A stretch of 64,000 bases of DNA. Origin: Yeosuana sp043876835. GTDB taxonomy: Bacteria > Bacteroidota > Bacteroidia > Flavobacteriales > Flavobacteriaceae. This document shows positions 45,658 through 55,076 of the stretch, piece by piece. The DNA is taken from positions 186,001-250,000 of the forward strand of contig NZ_JBAWJZ010000005.1 of the NCBI RefSeq assembly GCF_043876835.1, given 5' to 3'. The translations under genes and the position numbers were made by a program. The notes under the pieces are model-generated. The model ran no database searches. It worked only from the letters and a program-made list of their open reading frames with translations, and was not told the DNA's origin. Position 1 is the first letter of the stretch, and the number at the start of each line of letters is the position of its first letter.

Positions 45658-45791
45658 TATATAACTTATTTATAATCAATATCTTGCTGGTTATTAGATG
45701 CAAATTATACAAAATATATCAGAAACTCTATAACATGGTTGGTCTTTAACGATAGTATCTTTACAGTAAATTAATAATAAAACTTAAAAAG

Positions 45792-46340
45792 ATGAAAAAT
45801 GTAATTTATATCTGTTTGTTTTTGTTCATAGCTAATGTATTTGCTCAAGAAAAACCAAAAAATATTTTAGAAGAGGAAAAAGTAAAAACTATAAAGGTTA
45901 ATAATGGAAAAGAAATAGTTGAGAAAAAAATAAAAGTCACAACAAGAGAAGAGCAAGCCATTGAATTTGATGCAAAAGATAAAAACAAAACAGATAAAGA
46001 CATTATAGTAAGCCCTATTAAAGTCAAAAAGACTATTGAAATAGATAACGATAATGACAGATTATATGACACTATGACTGAAATTGGTTATTATGAATTT
46101 GAAGGGAATAGATATAATTTCAAAAAAATGAATAATGGTTTTTTAGTATCATCAGAAAACAAAGAAAACTCTAATAGTTTTGGAAATATTGAGAGATTCA
46201 ATAAAGAAAATCATTATTTGTTTCATAATGCTGAAACTACTGGAATTGGGTATTTTAATACTGAAGGAAATTTTATTGTAGAATATTATGACAAAAAATC
46301 TGGAGAATTGGTAAGCAAAGAATTTATGGCAATAAAATAG
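45792..46340 (+). CDS. Secreted hypothetical protein
   Basis: 182 residues with a signal peptide (VIYICLFLFIANVFAQ), then a highly charged Lys/Glu-rich stretch (about 20-85). The C-terminal half is beta-rich with aromatic repeats (GYYEFEGNRYNF, GIGYFNTEGNFIVEYYDKKSGE), suggesting a small extracellular or periplasmic beta-domain. No family recognised. It has its own terminator. Confidence 0.7.
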   Translation: MKNVIYICLFLFIANVFAQEKPKNILEEEKVKTIKVNNGKEIVEKKIKVTTREEQAIEFDAKDKNKTDKDIIVSPIKVKKTIEIDNDNDRLYDTMTEIGYYEFEGNRYNFKKMNNGFLVSSENKENSNSFGNIERFNKENHYLFHNAETTGIGYFNTEGNFIVEYYDKKSGELVSKEFMAIK

Positions 46341-46361
46341 TTTATTATGTATATAGTAGTT

Positions 46362-46391
46362 AAAAGTCCTGTTTTAAACAGGACTTTTTTT
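46362..46391 (+). terminator. Terminator after the secreted hypothetical
   Basis: The stem AAAGTCCTGTTT / AAACAGGACTTT with a very short loop and seven T follows the stop by about 20 bp. Confidence 0.8.
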
Positions 46392-46422
46392 GTATTTTAG
46401 TAGCCTGTCAATAGATAATATT

Positions 46423-47100
46423 ATGAATCCACCAATCTCAACTAAAACTTTAGAATTTTTACAAAACTTAGAGAAAAACAACAACCGTGAGTGGTTTAAT
46501 GATCATAAAAAGGAATTTAAATCTATTGAAACGGATGTTAAAAAGGTTTATAATGCTGTTTTTGAAAATTTGAAAGCACATGATGATGTAGATAAATTAA
46601 AACTATTTAGAATTTATCGAGATGTTCGTTTTTCAAAAAATAAACAACCCTATAAAACTCATTTTGGAGGTTCATTTCATAGAACTAAACCGCATTTAAG
46701 GGGTGGTTACTATCTTCATATTCAGCCGAATAACGAAAGTTTTATTGCAACTGGCTTTTGGGAACCAAATAAAGAAGATTTATTAAGAATGCGAAAAGAA
46801 TTTGAAATGGATGATGAAGAAATGCGATCTATTATCAATGATAAATCTTTTAAAAATGTATGGGGAAACTTATTAGGTGACGAATTGGTTTCAGCTCCAA
46901 AAGGTTTCAATAAAGAGCATAAAGCCATTGATTTAATCAGGAAAAAACAATACATCTTCACAAAAAAATTCACGGATAAAGAAGTATTGAGTCAAGATTT
47001 TATCTCAAATGTAAATATCGCATTTAAAGCCATTCGCCCATATTTTAATTATATGAGCGATGTCCTTACAACAGATTTAAACGGTGTTTCTTTAATTTAA
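46423..47100 (+). CDS. DUF2461 / TIGR02453 family protein
   Basis: 225 residues from the ATG at 46423. Conserved blocks TLEFLQNLEKNNNREWFNDHKKEF, FRIYRDVRFSKNKQPYKTHFGGSF and GGYYLHIQPNNESFIATGFWEP are those of the DUF2461 family, a widespread group of unknown biochemical role. A TTG at 46390 could extend it by 11 codons but lies inside the preceding terminator. It overlaps the convergent gene by 4 bp. Confidence 0.85.
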   Translation: MNPPISTKTLEFLQNLEKNNNREWFNDHKKEFKSIETDVKKVYNAVFENLKAHDDVDKLKLFRIYRDVRFSKNKQPYKTHFGGSFHRTKPHLRGGYYLHIQPNNESFIATGFWEPNKEDLLRMRKEFEMDDEEMRSIINDKSFKNVWGNLLGDELVSAPKGFNKEHKAIDLIRKKQYIFTKKFTDKEVLSQDFISNVNIAFKAIRPYFNYMSDVLTTDLNGVSLI

Positions 47101-47513
47101 ACAGCACTCAAAAATTCAGGTCTTTCAAACAATTGAATGTTACTGATTAAGCGGTCTTTAACAATGCCCATCATGCGTTTGTTTAAAGCAGACGAATTTT
47201 GAATGTACGTCAAATATTCCTCAACTGTAAAAAGACCAATTACAATTCCTTTTAAAGAGTTTCTAAATTTTATATCTCTTTGAATGGAGTTTTCTATGTA
47301 ATTAATTTTTTTTTCAACGGTTAAATCGTAAAATGAATTTTTGTGCTTATTTACATAGTTTTTAAAAACTTCAATGAGTAAATCATTTTGCAATTTTACA
47401 ATTGGTCTTAAAACCAAATTTTGAAATCGTTCATCATTACTCATGTTGTCATTAATTGTATCCGTAGAAATTTCAGGGCGAATACTTTCTAGGTTTAACT
47501 GTCTTGTGTTCAT
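47097..47513 (-). CDS. Conserved hypothetical protein, mostly helical
   Basis: 138 residues, apparently all-alpha, with no signal peptide or cysteine. Middle part RFQNLVLRPIVKLQNDLLIEVFKNYVNKHK and the C-terminal NKRMMGIVKDRLISNIQLFERPEF look amphipathic. I recall that such flavobacterial proteins are often labelled glyoxalase in databases, but no metal-binding or VOC-fold motif is visible, so I do not adopt that name. Confidence 0.68.
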   Translation of the reverse strand: MNTRQLNLESIRPEISTDTINDNMSNDERFQNLVLRPIVKLQNDLLIEVFKNYVNKHKNSFYDLTVEKKINYIENSIQRDIKFRNSLKGIVIGLFTVEEYLTYIQNSSALNKRMMGIVKDRLISNIQLFERPEFLSAV

Positions 47514-47652
47514 GACGTTGGTTTTTATTAAAATTATAGATTTATAAAAAGAAATAAAACAAATGCATTTTTACTTTTTAACTAGGTTATCAACAATTTT
47601 GAAATCCATACCTTTATAGTCATAAAAAACAAAGAATCAACATTGAAATTTT

Positions 47653-48543
47653 ATGAAGTTTGGAAGCGTAGAAAACCCTGAGATTATAGACTTTACATTA
47701 CCTGAAGACCATTTGGGTACTAAAAAGGTGTTAAATACCTTTAAAGATGATAACATTCCGGAAATTTATGTAGGTTGCGCCAAATGGAATAAGGCAGATT
47801 TAAAAGGGTTTTATCCTAAAGGAACAAAAGACGAGTTGGTTTATTATGCCTCTCAATTTAATTCCATTGAATTGAATGCCACTTTTTATAGAATATTTTC
47901 TGCACAACAATTTGAAAATTGGCATGAAAAAACACCGAGAGGGTTTAAGTTTTTCCCAAAACTCAACCAAGAAATTAGCCATTGGAAGCGTTTGGTCGAA
48001 GTTAAAAATGTGGTAGAAAATTATTTGTATAATGCTTCAAACCTGAAAGATAAACTAGGAACCATATTTTTGCAAATGCACAACAATTTCAGTCCTAAAG
48101 ATTTTAATAGGGTAGTGGATTTTGTTGAAAATTGGCCAAGTGAATTGCCTCTAGCTATAGAATTTAGACATACCAATTGGTTTAACGATCTTGAAGTTGC
48201 AAAAGATTTATATCAACTTCTAGAAGAAAATAACGTATCAAATATTATAGTTGATACTGCCGGAAGACGCGATTTGTTGCACATGAGATTGACTAATGCT
48301 ACAGCCTTTGTTCGTTATGTTGGTGCCAACCATAAAAGCGATTATGAGCGATTAGATGATTGGATAGAACGATTAAAACTATGGAAAGAAGAAGGGGTAA
48401 AAGAAATAGATTTCTTTATCCATCAAAATATTGAAAAAGAATCACCATTACTTTCAGCTTATTTTATAAAAAGATTAAACAAGGAATTAGGTTACTCATT
48501 AACAATTCCAAATGATGATTCTCAAAAAAGTTTGTTATTATAA
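47653..48543 (+). CDS. DUF72 (YecE-like) TIM-barrel protein
   Basis: 296 residues. IYVGCAKWNKADLKGFYPKGTKDELVYYASQFNSIELNATFYRI, HEKTPRGFKFFPKLNQEISH and ELPLAIEFRHTNWF are the DUF72 signatures. The fold is TIM-barrel-like and the activity is unknown. Followed 13 bp later by the thioesterase start. Confidence 0.88.
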   Translation: MKFGSVENPEIIDFTLPEDHLGTKKVLNTFKDDNIPEIYVGCAKWNKADLKGFYPKGTKDELVYYASQFNSIELNATFYRIFSAQQFENWHEKTPRGFKFFPKLNQEISHWKRLVEVKNVVENYLYNASNLKDKLGTIFLQMHNNFSPKDFNRVVDFVENWPSELPLAIEFRHTNWFNDLEVAKDLYQLLEENNVSNIIVDTAGRRDLLHMRLTNATAFVRYVGANHKSDYERLDDWIERLKLWKEEGVKEIDFFIHQNIEKESPLLSAYFIKRLNKELGYSLTIPNDDSQKSLLL

Positions 48544-48556
48544 TAAAAAAGATAAA

Positions 48557-48943
48557 ATGAAATTTCATACACGTAAATGGGTAAAACCAGAAGATTTAAA
48601 TCCAAATGGAACACTGTTTGGTGGACGACTTTTAGAATGGATTGATGAAGAAGCTGCATTGTACACCATCATTCAATTAGAAAATCAAAAGGTAGTCACT
48701 AAATATATGAGTGAAATTGATTTTAAATCTTCAGCACGACAAGGAGATATTGTAGAAATTGGTATTGAAGTAGTTAAATTTGGAAAGGCGTCTTTGACAC
48801 TAAGTAGTGAAGTTAGAAATAAAATGACTCAGGAAACCATCATTACAATTTCAAACATCGTTATGGTTAATTTAGGTCCCGATGGGAAAGCCAAACCTCA
48901 TGGGAAAACGCATATAGAATTTGTGGAAGACAGATTAAAGTAA
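48557..48943 (+). CDS. Acyl-CoA thioesterase (hot-dog fold, YciA/BACH type)
   Basis: 128 residues from the ATG at 48557 (MKFHTRKWVKPEDLNPNGTLFGGRLLEWIDEEAALY). The segment NPNGTLFGGRLLEWID, with the catalytic Asp following, and VTKYMSEIDFKSSARQGDIVEIG are typical of hexameric acyl-CoA thioesterases. A start at 48512 would add 15 residues and overlap the DUF72 gene. Substrate chain length cannot be inferred. Confidence 0.87.
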   Translation: MKFHTRKWVKPEDLNPNGTLFGGRLLEWIDEEAALYTIIQLENQKVVTKYMSEIDFKSSARQGDIVEIGIEVVKFGKASLTLSSEVRNKMTQETIITISNIVMVNLGPDGKAKPHGKTHIEFVEDRLK

Positions 48944-48980
48944 TAATTCACAAAATCAACTTTAAAATTTATGAGCAAAC

Positions 48981-49054
48981 ATCGATTTCTATTGAGATAA
49001 AATCGATTTTTTCTCAATCCATTAATAATATTATAAAAATGATTCTCAATCCAT
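48981..49054 (+). promoter_or_regulatory. Hairpin and direct repeats upstream of leuC
   Basis: ATCGATTT (48981-48988) and AAATCGAT (49000-49007), followed by T6, can form a weak terminator. ATTGAGA (48991-48997) and TCTCAAT (49012-49018) form a competing hairpin. TTCTCAATCCAT occurs twice, at 49011-49022 and 49043-49054, 32 bp apart start to start, about three helical turns. Either a regulator-binding site or RNA switch for the leu genes, or simply the end of the thioesterase unit. Confidence 0.4.
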
Positions 49055-49095
49055 AGTAACTTTTAGTATTATGGTGAAAAAAGATGAGTTTTTTA

Positions 49096-49103
49096 TAAAT
49101 TTG
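49096..49103 (+). promoter_or_regulatory. -7 promoter element before leuC
   Basis: TAAATTTG, a perfect TAnnTTTG, 71 bp before the leuC ATG. The expected -33 region has only TATGG. Confidence 0.4.
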
Positions 49104-49174
49104 CCATCCTTATAACTTGTTGTAATATATAGATATAATTACTCTCAAGTTTCAATATTAAATTAAAGATATTT

Positions 49175-50569
49175 ATGAGCAAAACACTGTTTGACAAAGT
49201 ATGGGATTCACACGTTGTTAAAAAAATAGAAGGAGGACCAGATGTATTTTTTATAGATCGTCATTTTATACATGAGGTAACAAGTCCTGTTGCTTTTCTT
49301 GGCTTAAAAACAAGAGGCCTAAAAGTATTATATCCAGAACGCACTTTCGCAACTGCCGACCATAATACACCAACTATCAATCAACATTTGCCAGTTCAAG
49401 ATCCATTATCTGCAAACCAATTAAAGGCATTAGAAGATAATTCAAAAGAATATGGAATCAGTCACTGGGGACTTGGTGATAAAAAAAATGGGATTGTCCA
49501 TGTTGTAGGTCCTGAAAATGGAATTACTTTCCCAGGAGCTACCATTGTTTGTGGAGATTCGCACACATCAACCCATGGGGCATTTGGAGCTATTGCTTTT
49601 GGAATTGGTACTTCAGAAGTTGAAATGGTATTGTCTACACAATGCATCATGCAGCCAAAGCCTAAGAAAATGCGTATTAACGTGAATGGACAGTTGGGAA
49701 AAGGGGTGACTCCAAAAGATGTGGCTTTATATATTATTTCACAACTTACAACTTCTGGTGCTACAGGTTATTTTGTTGAATATGCAGGTGATGTTTTTGA
49801 GAACATGACAATGGAAGGTCGTATGACTGTTTGTAATTTATCTATTGAAATGGGCGCTCGTGGTGGTATGATCGCTCCAGACGAAACAACTTTTGCTTAT
49901 TTAAAAGGAAAACCATTATCATTAAAAGGAGAAGAGTGGGACAAAGCGGTAGCACATTGGAAAACTTTAAAAACGGATGTCAATGCAACGTTTGATAAAG
50001 AATTAAACTTTAAAGCCAGTGATATTGAACCTATGATTACTTACGGAACAAATCCGGGTATGGGTATGGGGATTTCTAAACACATCCCTGATGCTGATAA
50101 AGTTGAAGGTGGTGTTGCAACTTATAAAAAATCATTGGACTATATGGGCTACCATGAAAATGATTCCATGATTGGTAAAAAAATCGATTATGTGTTTTTA
50201 GGAAGTTGTACTAATGGTAGAATTGAAGACTTTCGTGCATTTGCATCTATTGTAAAAGGAAAGAAAAAAGCAGACCATGTTACTGCATGGTTAGTACCAG
50301 GATCTCATGAAGTGGAAGCATTAATTAAAGAAGAAGGTATTCTGGACATTATTACTGAAGCTGGATTTGTATTAAGACAACCTGGTTGTTCTGCATGTTT
50401 GGCTATGAATGATGATAAAGTACCGGCTGGAAAATACGCGGTTAGTACATCAAACAGAAATTTCGAAGGGCGTCAAGGACCAGGTTCAAGAACATTATTG
50501 GCAAGTCCATTAGTAGCTGCAGCAGCAGCTGTAACAGGTGTAGTAACAGATCCTAGAGATTTAATTTAA
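49175..50569 (+). CDS. leuC: 3-isopropylmalate dehydratase large subunit
   Basis: 464 residues of the aconitase superfamily. Iron-sulfur cysteines occur in FLGSCTNGR and RQPGCSACLAM; other blocks are FIDRHFIHEVTSPVAF, VCGDSHTSTHGAFGA and GARGGMIAPDE. With LeuD it isomerises 2- to 3-isopropylmalate and may also serve citramalate. First gene of leuC-leuD-leuA-like-leuB, with gaps of 11, 4 and 17 bp. Confidence 0.96.
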   Translation: MSKTLFDKVWDSHVVKKIEGGPDVFFIDRHFIHEVTSPVAFLGLKTRGLKVLYPERTFATADHNTPTINQHLPVQDPLSANQLKALEDNSKEYGISHWGLGDKKNGIVHVVGPENGITFPGATIVCGDSHTSTHGAFGAIAFGIGTSEVEMVLSTQCIMQPKPKKMRINVNGQLGKGVTPKDVALYIISQLTTSGATGYFVEYAGDVFENMTMEGRMTVCNLSIEMGARGGMIAPDETTFAYLKGKPLSLKGEEWDKAVAHWKTLKTDVNATFDKELNFKASDIEPMITYGTNPGMGMGISKHIPDADKVEGGVATYKKSLDYMGYHENDSMIGKKIDYVFLGSCTNGRIEDFRAFASIVKGKKKADHVTAWLVPGSHEVEALIKEEGILDIITEAGFVLRQPGCSACLAMNDDKVPAGKYAVSTSNRNFEGRQGPGSRTLLASPLVAAAAAVTGVVTDPRDLI

Positions 50570-50580
50570 AATTAGAAAAA

Positions 50581-51177
50581 ATGGCTTACGATAAATTTAA
50601 TATACTTACAAGTACAGCAGTTCCATTACCGTTAGAAAATGTTGATACAGACCAAATTATACCAGCTCGTTTCTTAAAAGCTACTGAACGAAAAGGATTT
50701 GGTGACAACTTATTTAGAGATTGGAGATACAATGGTGATAATACTCCAAAAGAGAGTTTTGTGTTAAATAATCCTATTTATTCAGGGAAAATTTTAGTCG
50801 GAGGAAAGAATTTTGGTTCCGGTTCATCAAGAGAGCATGCAGCTTGGGCTGTTTACGATTACGGATTCCGTTGTGTGGTTTCTAGTTTTTTTGCTGATAT
50901 TTTTAGAAATAACTGTTTGAATATTGGTGTGTTGCCGGTTCAAGTGAGTGCAGAGTTTTCAGAACAACTATTTAATGCTATTTACGATGATCCTAATACT
51001 GAAATAGAAGTAAATCTTCCAAATCAAACAATTACTATCATTTCAACAGGAGCTCAAGAATCTTTTGAAATAAATAGTTATAAAAAGGATAATATGCTTA
51101 ATGGTTTTGATGATATTGATTATCTTCAAAATATTAAAGGTGAAATAGAATCTTTTGCAAATGGTCTGTTACTATAA
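50581..51177 (+). CDS. leuD: 3-isopropylmalate dehydratase small subunit
   Basis: 198 residues. NVDTDQIIPARFLK near the start and GGKNFGSGSSREHAAWAVYDYGFRCVVSSFFADIF are the swivel-domain signatures. It partners LeuC. Normal length for the bacterial form. Confidence 0.96.
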   Translation: MAYDKFNILTSTAVPLPLENVDTDQIIPARFLKATERKGFGDNLFRDWRYNGDNTPKESFVLNNPIYSGKILVGGKNFGSGSSREHAAWAVYDYGFRCVVSSFFADIFRNNCLNIGVLPVQVSAEFSEQLFNAIYDDPNTEIEVNLPNQTITIISTGAQESFEINSYKKDNMLNGFDDIDYLQNIKGEIESFANGLLL

Positions 51178-51181
51178 ATAA

Positions 51182-52702
51182 ATGGCTGTAAAAAAGATAG
51201 AAATAATGGATACGACATTACGTGATGGTGAACAAACCTCAGGTGTGTCGTTTTCTGCTTCTGAAAAACTAACAATAGCTAAACTTTTACTTGAGGAATT
51301 AAAGGTTGACCGTATTGAAATAGCCTCTGCCAGAGTTTCAGAAGGTGAATTTCAAGCTGTTAAAAGTGTAACTGATTGGGCAAAAAACAACGGATATATT
51401 GATAGGATTGAAGTGTTAACTTTTGTTGACAATGGTGTTTCTATTAACTGGATGATTGAGGCTGGTGCTAGGGTTCAAAACCTATTAACAAAAGGTTCAT
51501 TAAACCATTTAACCCATCAGCTTAAAAAGACTCCTGGTCAGCATTTTAAAGAGATATCAGAAACTATTTCATTGGCCAAAAGTAAAGACATTGAAACCAA
51601 TGTCTATTTAGAAGATTGGAGTAATGGTATGAGGAATTCTAAAGACTATGTTTATGAGTTTTTAGAATTTTTATCTACTCAACCTGTTAAACGTATTATG
51701 CTTCCCGATACTTTAGGTGTATTAACGCCTTCTGAATCTTATGCTTTTGTTTTGGAAATTAGAACTAAGTATCCCGATTTGCATTTCGATTTTCACGCAC
51801 ATAACGATTACGATTTAGGTGTTTCTAATGCCATAGAAGCGCTAAAAGCTGGTGCTGATGGTTTGCATCTAACCATTAATGGAATGGGCGAACGTGCTGG
51901 TAATGCGCCCATGGCTAGTACAATTGCAGTTATAAATGATTTTATGCCTTCAATACAAATTGGGGTTAATGAAAAAGTATTATATACGGTAAGTAAGTTA
52001 GTTGAAAACTTTTCTGGAGTCATGATTCCTTCCAATAAACCAATTATTGGAGCCAATGTATTTACCCAAACAGCTGGTATTCATGCAGATGGTGATAATA
52101 AAAATAACTTGTATTTTAGCGATTTATTACCAGAGCGTTTTGGTAGAACCAGAAAATATGCTTTAGGAAAAGCTTCAGGTAAAGCCAATATTCAAAAAAA
52201 CTTACAAGAATTAGGACTTCAGCTTAATGATGAGGATTTAAAAAAGGTGACTCAACGAATCATAGAATTGGGTGATAAAAAGCAAGTGGTTACTAAAGAA
52301 GATTTACCTTATATCATTTCTGATGTGTTAGATAGAACATATGAAGAAAAAGTAAAAGTAGAATCATATGTTTTAACCCATTCAAAAGGATTAAGGCCTT
52401 CAACAACTGTTGCTATTTCAATTAACGGTAAAACATTTGAAGAAAATTCACAAGGTGATGGTCAATTTGATGCGTTTATGAATGCAATCAGGACCGTATT
52501 TAAAAAGCTTAATCTAGAATTACCTAATTTGATTGACTATGCCGTTAGAATTCCTCCTGGAAGCCATTCAGATGCTTTATGTGAAACTATCATTACATGG
52601 AAAAGTTCAGAAAAGGAATTTAAAACACGTGGTTTAGATTCTGATCAAACAGTTTCTGCTATTAAGGCAACCGAAAAAATGCTCAACATTATTATTAATT
52701 AA
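51182..52702 (+). CDS. 2-isopropylmalate synthase / (R)-citramalate synthase family
   Basis: 506 residues. The N-terminal DRE-TIM barrel has DTTLRDGEQTSGVSFSASEKL, FHAHNDYDLGVSNAIEALKAGADGLHLTINGMGERAGN with metal-binding His, and QTAGIHADGD. The C-terminal LeuA-type allosteric dimer domain spans about 385-500. In the cluster it should condense acetyl-CoA with a 2-oxo acid. The divergent middle part and position after leuD make citramalate synthase as likely as isopropylmalate synthase; the sequence by eye cannot separate them. Confidence 0.85.
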   Translation: MAVKKIEIMDTTLRDGEQTSGVSFSASEKLTIAKLLLEELKVDRIEIASARVSEGEFQAVKSVTDWAKNNGYIDRIEVLTFVDNGVSINWMIEAGARVQNLLTKGSLNHLTHQLKKTPGQHFKEISETISLAKSKDIETNVYLEDWSNGMRNSKDYVYEFLEFLSTQPVKRIMLPDTLGVLTPSESYAFVLEIRTKYPDLHFDFHAHNDYDLGVSNAIEALKAGADGLHLTINGMGERAGNAPMASTIAVINDFMPSIQIGVNEKVLYTVSKLVENFSGVMIPSNKPIIGANVFTQTAGIHADGDNKNNLYFSDLLPERFGRTRKYALGKASGKANIQKNLQELGLQLNDEDLKKVTQRIIELGDKKQVVTKEDLPYIISDVLDRTYEEKVKVESYVLTHSKGLRPSTTVAISINGKTFEENSQGDGQFDAFMNAIRTVFKKLNLELPNLIDYAVRIPPGSHSDALCETIITWKSSEKEFKTRGLDSDQTVSAIKATEKMLNIIIN

Positions 52703-52719
52703 GAATACAAAATAAAAAC

Positions 52720-53778
52720 ATGAAATTAAATATAGCACTATTAGCAGGTGACGGTATTGGACCAGAAGTTATTGATCAAGCGGTAAAAGTAAGTAATGCG
52801 ATTGCGCAAAAATTCGGACATGAAATTACATGGACGCCAGCTTTAACAGGTGCAGCAGCCATTGATGCTGTTGGAGAGCCATATCCTGATGAAACCCATG
52901 AGATTTGTATGAAAGCAGATGCTGTTTTATTTGGAGCTATTGGTCATCCTAAATATGATAATGACCCAAGTGCTAAAGTGAGACCAGAACAAGGGCTTCT
53001 TAAAATGCGTAAAAAATTAGGATTGTTTGCTAATGTGAGACCAACATTTACATTTCCTTCTTTAATTGAAAACTCACCTTTAAAAAGAGAGCGCATTGAA
53101 GGTACTGATTTAGTTTTTTTAAGAGAACTAACTGGCGGTATCTATTTTGGTGAAAAGGGCAGAAGGGATGAAGGAGAAACAGCTTATGATAATTGTGTTT
53201 ACACTAGAGAAGAAGTGAAAAGATTGGCAAAAAAAGGATTTGAATTAGCCATGACGCGTTCTAAAAAATTATGTTGTGTTGATAAGGCCAATGTTTTAGA
53301 AACATCACGTTTATGGAGAGAAACTGTACAAGCTATGGAAAAAGACTACCCAGAAGTAAAAGTTTCTTATGAATTTGTTGACGCAGTTGCTATGAGATTG
53401 GTTCAGTGGCCAAATAGTTATGATGTATTAATTACTGAAAATCTTTTTGGTGATATTTTAACTGATGAAGCTTCGGTTATTTCAGGTTCTATGGGATTAA
53501 TGCCTTCAGCATCTGTTGGAGAGCACACATCGTTATATGAACCAATTCACGGGTCTTATCCACAAGCAACAGGTCTTGATATAGCAAATCCGTTAGCAAC
53601 CGTTTTATCCGCAGCTATGATGTTTGAAGATGCATTTGGTTTAACTGAGGAAGCTAAAGCGATTCGATCTGTAGTTGATCAATCTCTTGCCGAAGGTGTT
53701 GTTACTGAAGATTTGGCAGGGAAAAATAAAGCTTATAAAACTAGCGAAGTTGGTGATTGGTTAGCCAGTCATATTTAA
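52720..53778 (+). CDS. leuB: 3-isopropylmalate dehydrogenase
   Basis: 352 residues of the isocitrate/isopropylmalate dehydrogenase family: ALLAGDGIGPEVIDQA, substrate Arg in FANVRPTFTFP and DLVFLRELTGGIYFG, metal/NAD site NLFGDILTDEASVISGSMGLMPSASVG and EPIHGSYPQATG. It oxidatively decarboxylates 3-isopropylmalate. Last gene, followed by a strong terminator. Confidence 0.95.
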   Translation: MKLNIALLAGDGIGPEVIDQAVKVSNAIAQKFGHEITWTPALTGAAAIDAVGEPYPDETHEICMKADAVLFGAIGHPKYDNDPSAKVRPEQGLLKMRKKLGLFANVRPTFTFPSLIENSPLKRERIEGTDLVFLRELTGGIYFGEKGRRDEGETAYDNCVYTREEVKRLAKKGFELAMTRSKKLCCVDKANVLETSRLWRETVQAMEKDYPEVKVSYEFVDAVAMRLVQWPNSYDVLITENLFGDILTDEASVISGSMGLMPSASVGEHTSLYEPIHGSYPQATGLDIANPLATVLSAAMMFEDAFGLTEEAKAIRSVVDQSLAEGVVTEDLAGKNKAYKTSEVGDWLASHI

Positions 53779-53792
53779 AAACATATGATTTT

Positions 53793-53830
53793 AAAAAAAA
53801 AGCGGGTTTTAATAAAACCCGCTTTTTTTA
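53793..53830. terminator. Bidirectional terminator between leuB and mscS-like gene
   Basis: AGCGGGTTTT (53801-53810) pairs perfectly with AAAACCCGCT (53814-53823) across AAT, with eight A before and seven T after; it serves both converging genes and touches the mscS stop. Confidence 0.88.
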
Positions 53831-55075
53831 TGCATTAATAAAGTTTGAACCTGTGGGCAGTTCATATACTTCCAAATCAAAATAAGGAATAGCAGCAATT
53901 AAATGATCAAATATATCTGCCATGATATATTCGTAATTTTCCCATCGCTTGTCTGTACTAAAAGCATATATTTCTAAAGGAATACCTTGTGTTGTAGGTG
54001 CTAATTGCCGAACCATTATCATCATGTTTTTATTGATGGCCGAATGTTGTTCAAGATAGGTTTGTGCATACTTTCTAAAAACACCTAAATTGGTTAGGTT
54101 TCTACCATTCAAAGGGAGCTCTTTGTTAATATTATGACTCATATTATAGCCATCAATATCATTTTGACGCTTTTCAAGGTATGAAGATATTAGTTGAATA
54201 CTTTTTAATTTATCTACCTCATTTTTAGATAAATACTTCACACTATTTAATTTAATACTTAACGAACGTTTGATACGTCTACCATCAGAATTTACCATGC
54301 CACGCCAGTTCTTAAACGAGTCTGAAATCAATGCGTACGTTGGTATTGTTGTAATCGTTTTATCAAAGTTCTGAACTTTAACAGTTGCTAAATTTATTTC
54401 AATAACATCTCCGTCGGCTCCATATTTTTCAAAAGTAATCCAATCACCAATATGCACCATATTGTTAATGGATACTTGAATACTGGCTACAAAACCTAAA
54501 ATAGTGTCTTTAAAGATTAAAATAATAACAGCAGAAGCAGCACCAAGACCTGTTATAAAATGTATAAAGGCAATGCCTGTAATAATAGCAATTGCCGAAA
54601 ATATACCAATAACCCAAGCAAAAATCATAAATACCTGAATATAGCTATCGATGGGTTTGTCTTTTAGCTTTGGTAGGGTTTTAAAATAATCTTTTAAGGC
54701 ATTTAGTACACTTCTAACAATCCAAAGGGTTAAAATAATTGAAAATACTTTTAACGACTTTTCAACAATGTTTTCACAATAATCAAAGTCGGTCAAAACT
54801 ATTGGCATGAATTCCAACATAATCAATAAAGGAATTACATGCGCAATATTCCGAGGTACTTTATTGGCAATTAATAAATCATCAAAATTGGTTTCTGTTT
54901 TAGAAGCAAATTGAGTAAATATTTGAATCAATATTTTTCTAATGATAAAGTCAACTATAAAAACAATTATGAATAAAGCTATTGCTAATGCCAGCATATT
55001 AAGAAACTCAGAAACGGTTTCAGACAAACCTAACGAAACCAAATAATTGTAAAGCAAATGTTTTATGGAGTTCAT
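53828..55075 (-). CDS. MscS-family mechanosensitive channel
   Basis: 415 residues: about four membrane helices (residues 20-45, 65-90, 95-115, 145-180), with the pore helix FITGLGAASAVIILIFKDTILGFVASIQVSINNMVHIGDWI leading into the MscS beta domain, and a C-terminal alpha/beta vestibule. It is a YnaI/YbdG-like larger form with extra N-terminal helices. Works at the inner membrane in osmotic down-shock. The next small gene begins 1 bp upstream, so they form a pair. Confidence 0.9.
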   Translation of the reverse strand: MNSIKHLLYNYLVSLGLSETVSEFLNMLALAIALFIIVFIVDFIIRKILIQIFTQFASKTETNFDDLLIANKVPRNIAHVIPLLIMLEFMPIVLTDFDYCENIVEKSLKVFSIILTLWIVRSVLNALKDYFKTLPKLKDKPIDSYIQVFMIFAWVIGIFSAIAIITGIAFIHFITGLGAASAVIILIFKDTILGFVASIQVSINNMVHIGDWITFEKYGADGDVIEINLATVKVQNFDKTITTIPTYALISDSFKNWRGMVNSDGRRIKRSLSIKLNSVKYLSKNEVDKLKSIQLISSYLEKRQNDIDGYNMSHNINKELPLNGRNLTNLGVFRKYAQTYLEQHSAINKNMMIMVRQLAPTTQGIPLEIYAFSTDKRWENYEYIMADIFDHLIAAIPYFDLEVYELPTGSNFINA

Positions 55076-55076
55076 A

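Noticed and set aside
47097..47513. Glyoxalase annotation for the 138-residue protein
   Set aside because: No VOC-fold repeats or metal ligands are visible; the protein looks all-helical.
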